From JAUIET01 sp964352475 (GTDB lineage: Bacteria > Pseudomonadota > Gammaproteobacteria > Pseudomonadales > JAUIET01), in assembly GCA_964352475.1 (NCBI GenBank), contig CAYGSL010000001.1, positions 62,001 to 126,000 of the forward strand: DNA of 64,000 bases, given 5' to 3'. The stretch's first letter is position 1. Every line of letters starts with the position of its first letter. A program made the translations under genes and the position numbers. Below, piece by piece: positions 53,378 through 61,012 of the stretch. The notes below the pieces were generated by a model. It ran no database searches. It was not told where the DNA came from and saw nothing but the letters and a program-made list of their open reading frames with translations.

Positions 53378-54132
53378 TAGCTGGCGTAATCCGCACCACG
53401 ATCATCAAGCATTAGCTTGAGTTGCTCAAAATGCCGTGCTTCGCTTCCTTCAAAGTCATCCCAGGACTGGGCTGTTTTTTCAGCAACCTCATCACTAAGC
53501 ACCTTCAGGGGTTGACCAGTGGAGTATGCAAGCACAAGTGTTTTACAGGCCTTCTCTAAGAAATAGAGCTCTTCAAAAGCGTGAGCCACAGTTGCGCCAC
53601 AAGTTGTCACGCCGTGATTGCCCATTATCATGGCTTTGCAGCGACCGAATACCGACGCAAGGCGGGATCCCTCCTCTTCATTGTCGCCCATCCCATCGAA
53701 ATGCGAATCAATGATGACACGATTGAAAAACCGCGCTGTATTTTGATCAATCGGCTTGATGCTCGGGTCTTGCAAAGTGGCCAATGCAGTGGCGTACGGA
53801 GGATGGCAATGCAGTAACACCTTCGCCTCAGGGATGCTTTTGTGCAGATGCGAATGAATGTACCAAGCGGTTATGTCCGGAGCATCGGGTCCTTCCAGCA
53901 CAGAGTGATCATTGCCATCCAGTAGCTGCAGGTCACTGGCGCGAATGCGTGAGAAATGCATCCACTTAGGGTTGATTAGAAACTTTGTACCATCCTCACT
54001 GACTGCCGCACTGAAATGGTTACCAACCGATTCGTGCCAGTCAAACTCTACCGCCAGCCGAAACGCGGCGGCAAGGTCGACTCTTAGCTGCCATTCATTT
54101 GCGTCTACGGATGTGTGTGGAACGGCTTGCAT
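53377..54132 (-). CDS. Class II aldolase/adducin-domain protein
   Basis: 251-residue zinc-dependent class II aldolase-like protein. The metal site is HSHLHKSIPEAKVLLHCHPPYATAL with the third His in IMGNHGVTTCG, and NHFSAAVSEDGTKFLINP is near the N-terminus. ATG 54132 was preferred because GGAG lies 6 bases upstream; the frame is open to 54309. It is the first gene of the dddP-TRAP operon (one-base overlap with dddP). The reaction is unknown; it could process a three-carbon product, but this is guesswork. Confidence 0.85.
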   Translation of the reverse strand: MQAVPHTSVDANEWQLRVDLAAAFRLAVEFDWHESVGNHFSAAVSEDGTKFLINPKWMHFSRIRASDLQLLDGNDHSVLEGPDAPDITAWYIHSHLHKSIPEAKVLLHCHPPYATALATLQDPSIKPIDQNTARFFNRVIIDSHFDGMGDNEEEGSRLASVFGRCKAMIMGNHGVTTCGATVAHAFEELYFLEKACKTLVLAYSTGQPLKVLSDEVAEKTAQSWDDFEGSEARHFEQLKLMLDDRGADYAS

Positions 54133-54378
54133 GTCAGTCTCCATTGGAAAGAATAAACGCGCCAAGTGTGCAACGATTTGACCGCACAGGCAATCGCGAA
54201 AGCGACGTGTAACAAAGATACTCAGACCGTAGTTGTACTCCTGCAACCCTATGCCGCACAATAGATTCTTTGCAATCGCCTGCATTCCAAGAGAACAATA
54301 ACTATGCAAACGGCACTACCGCTTGCAAAGTTGGCAGTATAATCTTGCCACTGTTCGCACACTCTTTGGAAAGTAAGC

Positions 54379-55392
54379 ATGCATTTATCTCGTTTTCCCA
54401 GACTTCACTTCGCCCATCTGCCAACACCTCTTGAGCCGATGCCAAGACTGTCTGCTGAATTAGGCGGGCCAAATCTGTGGATAAAACGCGACGACTGCAC
54501 CGGTCTTTCCTCCGGTGGTAATAAAACTCGCAAGCTAGAATTTCTGATGGGCGACGCTCAACAGCAAGGAGCCGACACGATAATCACGCAGGGTGCTACC
54601 CAGTCCAATCATGCCCGCCAGACCTGTGCCGCGGCGGCCAGATTGGGCTATGAATGCCATATTCTGCTGGAAGACCGTACTGGTTATACTGACGAAGCCT
54701 ATGTATACAACGCTAATGTGCTGCTGGACCAGCTACACGGAGCAAGTATCTCAAAGCGGCCAGCCGACACGGACATGAATGCGGCGATGGAAGAGTTGGC
54801 GCAGAAGCTACGCGAAGATGGCAAAAAGCCTTATATTATTCCCGGCGGCGGATCTAACGAGATTGGTGCACTGGGTTATGTCAATGCAGCCATTGAACTG
54901 ACCACTCAGGCCAACGACCGCTCACTAAAAATCGATCATCTGGTGCATGCTACCGGCAGTTCCGGCACCCAGGCGGGATTGGTACTGGGCATGGAAGGCA
55001 TCAACAGTGGTATTCCGGTGTATGGCGTTGGCGTTCGTGCGCCCAAGGAAAAACAGGAAGATATGGTGTATAGCCTCGCCCAACGCACCGCGGAACACAT
55101 TGGTCTGCCAGCATCCACAGTTGCCCGTGAAAAGGTAGTCGCCAATAGTGACTATGTTGGCGATGGCTACGGTCTGCCGACAGCGAGCATGGTAGAGGCC
55201 GTAAAAATGATGGCCAGTCTGGAAGGCATTTTGCTTGACCCTGTTTATGCCGGGAAAGGCTTTGCAGGCCTGGTCGACCTTATTCGCAAGAGGCACTTCA
55301 AGAAAGGCGAAAACGTAGTGTTCCTGCATACGGGCGGTAGTGTTTCTCTGTTCGGGTATCCGAACGTATTTGACTTGCCCGGTTATCAATAA
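54379..55392 (+). CDS. dcyD: D-cysteine desulfhydrase
   Basis: 337-residue PLP enzyme of the ACC-deaminase/D-cysteine desulfhydrase group. The PLP Lys is K49 in SSGGNKTRKLEFLMGDA; QGATQSNHARQTCAAAA and HATGSSGTQAGL line the active site. D-cysteine desulfhydrase makes pyruvate, sulfide and ammonia; the close relative 1-aminocyclopropane-1-carboxylate deaminase cannot be fully excluded. A perfect -10 TATAAT lies at 54338-54343. It is divergent from the dddP operon. Confidence 0.85.
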   Translation: MHLSRFPRLHFAHLPTPLEPMPRLSAELGGPNLWIKRDDCTGLSSGGNKTRKLEFLMGDAQQQGADTIITQGATQSNHARQTCAAAARLGYECHILLEDRTGYTDEAYVYNANVLLDQLHGASISKRPADTDMNAAMEELAQKLREDGKKPYIIPGGGSNEIGALGYVNAAIELTTQANDRSLKIDHLVHATGSSGTQAGLVLGMEGINSGIPVYGVGVRAPKEKQEDMVYSLAQRTAEHIGLPASTVAREKVVANSDYVGDGYGLPTASMVEAVKMMASLEGILLDPVYAGKGFAGLVDLIRKRHFKKGENVVFLHTGGSVSLFGYPNVFDLPGYQ

Positions 55393-55408
55393 GAGGCCTA
55401 CTCTTACC

Positions 55409-55522
55409 ATGGAACTGACCCAGCCTTTTATACGCCTGCCCCTTCAGTTCGATGCAGAGCAATTAAAGCATGAACTAGACGCATTTAGGAGCAGCCATTG
55501 GATGCCTCTCCAGAGGTGCTGA
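55409..55522 (+). pseudogene. 3'-truncated aspartyl/asparaginyl beta-hydroxylase-like gene
   Basis: The first ~32 codons (MELTQPFIRLPLQFDAEQLK... to ...SSHWMP) resemble the N-terminus of small aspartyl/asparaginyl beta-hydroxylase family proteins (IRLPLxFDAxxLxxEL). The frame then leaves the family and stops at 55522. It was probably in an operon with dcyD, 16 bases upstream. It ends at the same point where the opposite-strand receptor remnant ends, near 55497-55508, indicating a deletion or misjoin. Confidence 0.55.
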
Positions 55523-56078
55523 TCTCGCCACCACTGGTATTGCCAAAAGAGGCATCGAAGCCCATTTCAAACTCGCCTTGCACAGGCTTATTAGTGATTA
55601 GCCGCACGGTACCTGACTGTGAACTTGCGCCAAACAGCGTGCCTTGCGGCCCGGGAAGTACTTCTACACGTGCCAGGTCAGCGGCATAAACATCCAGGTT
55701 GCGTCCTCCGAAAGCGACTGGCTGTTCATCGACATACAATGCGACTTGTGGCGCAGAACCTTGTACCGAGGACACAGAATTTTTTGATTGCTCAGTAGCC
55801 GCGCCGCGGATGTAAATCTCACTACGACCTGGTCCCCTCCCTTGCATAGTCACGTTAGGCAAAAATTGAACATATTCATCGAACGTTGCTACACCCAATT
55901 CACTCATGGTGTCGCCTGTCATCGCCTGTATAGCGACCGGTATGTCCTGCATACTTTCTGAACGCTTGGTGGCCGTCACTAAGACCTCTTCAAGCATTTG
56001 TGCGTGAACCAGGCCACTGGCCATGCTCGCCGCTAGCGTGGATGCTACCGCAATACTGAGTTTCTTCTATTGGAACAT
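55485..56078 (-). pseudogene. Truncated TonB-dependent receptor with nonsense codon in the leader
   Basis: Only the signal peptide and plug are left: a TonB-box-like EEVLVTATKRSESMQDIPVAI, SGAATEQ-type plug and RVEVLPGPQGTLFGASSQSGTVRLIT. It breaks off at FGNTSGGEISTSGEAS, before the barrel. The best start is ATG 56078, with GAGGA 7 bases upstream, but codon 4 is TAG (56069-56067); after it the frame continues KKLSIAVASTLAAS as a normal leader. Internal ATG 56024 would give a 179-residue plug fragment. No functional receptor can result. Confidence 0.8.
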
Positions 56079-56455
56079 ATGGACTTCCTCGAGTCTAAAA
56101 AATCAAAGGTTTGGAGTTATACAGGGGCTACGTTGCCTGAAATGCAAACAAAGGTTTGACACTCGTACAACAGTCAGTCGATGCTTGGGAGCACACAATC
56201 AAAAAGGTCTCTTTTAAGTTATTACTTTTTTGAACGCAGCCATACTAAGACAATTTGATGTCATGTCAAACGCTGACCTATTCACGACAACTATGGGTCG
56301 CTCTGAGATAAGTTGCCACCTTTCATCACCTAACACCATGTAAGAAAGTCACAGGCTTTGGCCGAAACAGCGCTATCCATGCGCCTTATTCATCAAATAC
56401 CATTACATTTACTCATGGTAATCATGAGGCTTAGTTTGGCTGTAGGCCGCTAGAC
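56079..56455. other. 377-base intergenic stretch without recognised features
   Basis: It lies between the start of the receptor remnant and the end of the dehydrogenase gene. No open frame of note, RNA gene, insertion sequence or clear terminator was found. The AT-rich part near 56200-56235 could hold the old receptor promoter. Confidence 0.6.
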
Positions 56456-57436
56456 TCAATAGTCCTGCCGACCCTTCACCACTACTTCGGCACCCGGTTC
56501 TTCAGGCTCATCATCGAGCATCTCATCCGGGAATTGATTGCCTAACACCTTGATACCGCAGGGCTCCTCATAGCGGCGAATGATGTTCGGTGAAAACTCC
56601 CTGGGGCCGAATTCCTCCATCGCTTGCTTAAATACGCTGACCAGCAATGGTGAAAAATCCAGCGCTACGTCATTGTCTCTTGCCAATTGATCAAACAAGC
56701 CGATGTCTTTTACCACCAGATCCATGGTGAAGTTAATATCCCGGCTGCCGTTCAGGATTACCTGTGATTCTGTTTCGTGAACAAAGGAATTCCCGGAAGA
56801 GGCTTTGATGGCCTCATACGCCACATTCATATCCAGACCAACCTTTTTCGCCACAGTCAATGCTTCGGCAACTGCAGCCAAATGCATAGTAGCCAGATAG
56901 TTGGTCAGCACCTTGAGTACCGAAGCGGTGCCAAGCTCACCGGTGTGCACAACTCGGCGACCCAGTGTTGTGAGTACTGGCAATACCCGATCAAATGCAG
57001 CTCGGCTGCAACCTGCAAAAATAGATATATTGCCGGTGGCCGCTCGATGGCAACCTCCCGACACGGGACAATCAACTGGCATGGCACCCTTGGCTTTCAC
57101 CAGCTCTCCTATGCGCGCCACCTCCGTTGAATCCGTTGTGCTCATTTCCAGCCAAACTTTGCCCTCAGACAATCCGGCAATTACCCCATCGTCGGCTTCC
57201 ATCACCGTGGAGCAGGCACTTGGGGATGGCAGACAGGTAATCACCACGTCAACGGCTTCCGCCATGGCTTTGGGACTGTCGCTAGCGCTTGCACCGCGTG
57301 CTACGAAATCGTTAACGAATTCCGCGTTAAGATCGCGCACATACAGGTCAGCTCCATTTCGCAACAGCGTGCCTGCAAGCTTTCCGCCTACATTGCCCAA
57401 CCCGATAAAACCAATTTTCAAACCCGAATCAATCAT
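56456..57436 (-). CDS. 3-hydroxyisobutyrate dehydrogenase-family oxidoreductase
   Basis: 326-residue NAD(P)-dependent beta-hydroxyacid dehydrogenase. The Rossmann start is KIGFIGLGNVGGKLAGTLLRNGADLYVRD; the substrate loop is DCPVSGGCHRAATGNISIFAGC, and the catalytic Lys is in GTASVLKVLTNYLA. It has an extended charged C-terminus (DEMLDDEPEEPGAEVVVKGRQDY). AGGAG precedes the ATG. It could act on 3-hydroxyisobutyrate, 3-hydroxypropionate or tartronate semialdehyde; the neighbouring DMSP-type genes make 3-hydroxypropionate worth testing. Divergent from the GMC gene. Confidence 0.85.
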   Translation of the reverse strand: MIDSGLKIGFIGLGNVGGKLAGTLLRNGADLYVRDLNAEFVNDFVARGASASDSPKAMAEAVDVVITCLPSPSACSTVMEADDGVIAGLSEGKVWLEMSTTDSTEVARIGELVKAKGAMPVDCPVSGGCHRAATGNISIFAGCSRAAFDRVLPVLTTLGRRVVHTGELGTASVLKVLTNYLATMHLAAVAEALTVAKKVGLDMNVAYEAIKASSGNSFVHETESQVILNGSRDINFTMDLVVKDIGLFDQLARDNDVALDFSPLLVSVFKQAMEEFGPREFSPNIIRRYEEPCGIKVLGNQFPDEMLDDEPEEPGAEVVVKGRQDY

Positions 57437-57512
57437 TTGTGTGTTCTCCTGTTTGCAGGCGGCACGCTTGAGTTAGAATGCCGTTGCTTTTATTGTCGGT
57501 TCAGATTGCCTC

Positions 57513-59186
57513 ATGAGTACAAGCCGTTACGACTACATTATTGTTGGCGCCGGGTCCGCTGGCTGCATACTCGCGAATCGTTTGAGCGAACAAAGCGATT
57601 GCTCAGTACTCCTGTTGGAAGCCGGCGGCAGCGACCGAAGTGTGTTTATACAGATGCCCACCGCATTGTCCATCCCTATGAACACTAAAAAGTACAACTG
57701 GCACTTTGAATCAGAGCCAGAACCCTATCTTGATGATCGCAGAATGCACTGCCCGCGCGGCAAAGTGTTAGGTGGTTCTTCGTCTATTAATGGCATGGTA
57801 TACGTGCGTGGGCACGCCAAAGATTTTGATCAATGGGAAAGCCTGGGTGCCCGGAACTGGAGCTACCAACACTGCCTGCCCTATTTTCGCAAAATGGAAA
57901 ACTGGATGCACGGCGGTAACGACTACCGGGGTGGCAGCGGACCAGTGTCGGTGAACAACGGCAATAACCGGCAAAATCCTTTATACAACGCCTTTATCGA
58001 GGCCGGCCAACAGGCCGGCTACGCACTGACCGAAGATTACAACGGCGCCCAGCAAGAGGGCTTCGGTGCCATGCAAATGAACGTACACAAGGGCAAGCGT
58101 TGGTCCACCGCGAATGCTTATTTGAAGCCCGCCATGAAACGCAGCAATTTAACGGTTCGCTCCAAAGTGTTGGTTGAACGCATTGACATAGAAGACAATC
58201 GTGCCATCGGCGTGCGCTACAGCGCGAACGGGCGCTCTGTGAGTGTTCGCGCTAATCGTGAGGTTATTCTGAGTGCAGGCTCAATTGGTTCGCCGCAGCT
58301 GCTGCAAGTCTCTGGTGTGGGACCTGCGGAAGTGCTTGAGAATGCCGGTATTCCGGTGAAGCGGAACTTGCCGGGGGTGGGTGCCAATTTGCAAGATCAT
58401 TTAGAGTTCTATTTTCAGTACAAATGCAAGCAAGCCATCACTCTAAACAGCCAACTGGGCCTGATCAGCAAAGGCATGATTGGAGCTCGCTGGTTGCTCG
58501 CCCGTTCTGGACTGGGAGCTACAAATCATTTTGAATCCTGCGCATTTATACGTTCGCGTGAGGGCGTGGAATGGCCTGATATTCAATACCATTTTCTGCC
58601 AGCGGCAATGCGCTACGACGGCCAGGTTGCCTTCGACGGCCATGGTTTCCAGGTTCATGTTGGACAGAACAAAGCCAGCAGTCGCGGCTGGGTACGCGCC
58701 AAGTCGGCCGATGTGAGAGATAAACCGGAAATTGTGTTTAATTATCTGCAAACACCTGAGGATATCGAGGGCTTCAGAGCCTGTGTTCGTCTTACCCGTG
58801 AAATCATTGGTCAAGCGGCATTTGACGGGTTCCGTGACGGTGAGATACAACCCGGTGAACATATTAAGAGTGATGAGGAAATTGATGCGTTTATTCGCCA
58901 ATCCGTTGAAAGCGCCTACCACCCTTCCTGCAGCTGCAAAATGGGAGTGGATGATATGTCAGTTGTGGATCCGGAAACGCGCGTTCACGGCATTGAAGCG
59001 CTTAGAGTCGTGGATTCTTCTATCTTCCCCAGCATTCCAAATGGCAATCTGAATGCGCCAACCATGATGCTGGCAGAGCGTGCCGCTGACCTTATCAAGG
59101 GCTCGGTTGAGACACCAATGATCGCGCCGCCAGTAGTAATAGACTCACAATGGCAAAGCCGACAGCGCAGCCGTATGCTTGGCTAG
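57513..59186 (+). CDS. GMC oxidoreductase, choline dehydrogenase (BetA/DddA-like)
   Basis: 557-residue FAD-dependent GMC enzyme, close to E. coli BetA in my memory of the sequence: YDYIIVGAGSAGCILANRLSE, KYNWHFESEPEPYLDDRRM, RGKVLGGSSSINGMVYVRG, YHPSCSCKMGVDDMSVVDPETRVHG and a terminal GNLNAPTMMLAERAADLI. BetA oxidises choline to betaine aldehyde. The Halomonas 3-hydroxypropionate dehydrogenase DddA is a GMC relative, so either substrate is possible. It converges on a BCCT gene 10 bases away, the usual BetA/BetT or DddA/DddT partnership. No betaine aldehyde dehydrogenase is adjacent. Confidence 0.85.
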   Translation: MSTSRYDYIIVGAGSAGCILANRLSEQSDCSVLLLEAGGSDRSVFIQMPTALSIPMNTKKYNWHFESEPEPYLDDRRMHCPRGKVLGGSSSINGMVYVRGHAKDFDQWESLGARNWSYQHCLPYFRKMENWMHGGNDYRGGSGPVSVNNGNNRQNPLYNAFIEAGQQAGYALTEDYNGAQQEGFGAMQMNVHKGKRWSTANAYLKPAMKRSNLTVRSKVLVERIDIEDNRAIGVRYSANGRSVSVRANREVILSAGSIGSPQLLQVSGVGPAEVLENAGIPVKRNLPGVGANLQDHLEFYFQYKCKQAITLNSQLGLISKGMIGARWLLARSGLGATNHFESCAFIRSREGVEWPDIQYHFLPAAMRYDGQVAFDGHGFQVHVGQNKASSRGWVRAKSADVRDKPEIVFNYLQTPEDIEGFRACVRLTREIIGQAAFDGFRDGEIQPGEHIKSDEEIDAFIRQSVESAYHPSCSCKMGVDDMSVVDPETRVHGIEALRVVDSSIFPSIPNGNLNAPTMMLAERAADLIKGSVETPMIAPPVVIDSQWQSRQRSRMLG

Positions 59187-59196
59187 CTCTGGCGTA

Positions 59197-60780
59197 TCAG
59201 GAATTGGATTTCAGTTGATCACTGTGCAGCGAAAGCTCTTTGGGATTGACCAAAGGTCCGAAGTCCTGGTTAAGCCAACGCACCAGAGACCAGCACAATA
59301 GCATCACAATGGGTATCAGCGGCAATGAGCCAACCACGGTGATTGACGTCACCACATCCAATGCCCCAGACTGAATAATACCCGCTGTTATCAGCGCAAG
59401 TAACACAGCCCAGATCATGCGCGTCCAGCGCTGCGGCTCTTGATCGTTGCGCATGTTTTTGGCACACACACTGGCTAGAACGAATGCGGACGAATCAATG
59501 GTGGTGGCACCGAACACAAGAATCAGAATACAGAAAACAAACAAGGTCAGTTTGCCATAGGGCATATTGTTAATGACCAGAGCGTTCACAAATGACATAC
59601 CTTGATTATTCAGTATGTCAGTAACCGACATATGGCCGTTGGCTTCCAGGTACAGAGAATAGCCGCCCATAATCGCCAGAAACAGCCAGGTACCCAGGCA
59701 ACCCCAGCCAATGATTCCAAACACAACCTGCCGGATGGTCCTTCCACGCGATATACGTCCGAAAAACAAGCCCACCATACCTGTGTAAGCAATCCACCAC
59801 GCCCAATAGAATCCGGTCCAGTCTTTTGGGAAACTGCTTTTATTGATGGGATCTGTCCAGGTTGTTGTGGTCAAGAAATTATTAAACATCAAACCGATAC
59901 TGTTAACGGTCAAATCAAGAATAAACAGCGTTGGGCCCATGAACAAAACAAACAACAGCGCTATAATGCCCAACACTATATTTATGTCTGCGAGCAGTTT
60001 GATGCCCTTCTTCAAACCTCGATAAACGCTGGCGCCAAACAGCGCCGTCCACATAAACAGCACACCTAACTTGATAAGAAGAGTGTCTTGCGCGTCAAAC
60101 AGTGTGCTTATCATCGCCGACAACAAGGGCACACCAAGCCCCAGCGTAGTGGCCACGCCACTGACAATCCCCAGCACGATAAATATGTCTATCGTTGTCT
60201 TAATCCACTCTCTGCCGCGCTGCGGCAATGCACCGTCGCAGGCACTGCTGATGCGCAGCGTAGGGCTCTGCTTGACGTATAACATGTATGCAATTGGTAC
60301 TGCCGGGACCGTATAGAATGCCCAGGGTATCAGCCCCCAGTGCAGCATGGGGTACATATGGGCCCATTCAAATGACTTGCTAGATCCGACTTCTATGCCC
60401 AGCGGCGGCGTTTGCAGGTAAAAGATCGGTTCCGCAAAACCCCATGCAATTACACTAGCACCTATGGCCGCAGTAAACATCATAGCCACCCAATGGAGAT
60501 TGGAATACTCCGGCTTCTCGCCCGGTGCTCCAAGCTTTACATGCGCAAATCGCCCAAACGCCAGCCAGCCACAAAACAACAAGGCACCAAGGCCCAGCAA
60601 TAGGTACAGCCACAGGAAGTTATTCATAATGATGGCCCGCAACGCAGTCACACTGTCTGCGGCAGCATGCGGGAAAACGATCAATGGTATGGCGAACAGC
60701 AGAACTACGATCAGTGCGGGTGCAAAAACAGACCAATCCACATCAGGAACAGATTGATCATCATTGTTTGGAGAACTCAT
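59197..60780 (-). CDS. BCCT-family transporter 2, atypical (CaiT-like features)
   Basis: 527-residue 12-helix carrier. The region that reads WWISWSPFVG in BetP-type carriers reads WWIAYTGMVGLFFGRIS here, though GRISRGRTIRQ is kept. The helix-3 glycine motif is AAIGASVIAWGFAEPIFYLQTPP instead of GxGIG. Both changes recall CaiT, a sodium-independent exchanger. Substrate candidates are choline, carnitine or DMSP. It converges on the GMC oxidoreductase gene. Confidence 0.88.
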   Translation of the reverse strand: MSSPNNDDQSVPDVDWSVFAPALIVVLLFAIPLIVFPHAAADSVTALRAIIMNNFLWLYLLLGLGALLFCGWLAFGRFAHVKLGAPGEKPEYSNLHWVAMMFTAAIGASVIAWGFAEPIFYLQTPPLGIEVGSSKSFEWAHMYPMLHWGLIPWAFYTVPAVPIAYMLYVKQSPTLRISSACDGALPQRGREWIKTTIDIFIVLGIVSGVATTLGLGVPLLSAMISTLFDAQDTLLIKLGVLFMWTALFGASVYRGLKKGIKLLADINIVLGIIALLFVLFMGPTLFILDLTVNSIGLMFNNFLTTTTWTDPINKSSFPKDWTGFYWAWWIAYTGMVGLFFGRISRGRTIRQVVFGIIGWGCLGTWLFLAIMGGYSLYLEANGHMSVTDILNNQGMSFVNALVINNMPYGKLTLFVFCILILVFGATTIDSSAFVLASVCAKNMRNDQEPQRWTRMIWAVLLALITAGIIQSGALDVVTSITVVGSLPLIPIVMLLCWSLVRWLNQDFGPLVNPKELSLHSDQLKSNS

Positions 60781-61012
60781 AGAAACTCTTTCAGCATTAT
60801 TATTGACACGAGCTTACCATAAACTTTGATCGCAGATGGCATCGTACAAACGGTGACAAAAATTTGATCCAGCTCCCATTCACTGAAAAACTTTAGCGTT
60901 ACGCGTGCACAGTGTGAAAGCCATCGCATTTTAATGACCAGAAACGACCTATAACTAACGTAGCGGGTGCTTTGTTAGCGCCTGATACAAGGATGTTACT
61001 AAGGGTCTTATC

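Noticed and set aside
56067..56069. Amber codon read as pyrrolysine
   Set aside because: It lies in a signal peptide of a truncated receptor; both MttB genes lack in-frame amber codons and no pyl genes were seen.
58443..58922. 159-residue minus-strand frame opposite the GMC oxidoreductase
   Set aside because: Shadow of conserved coding sequence.
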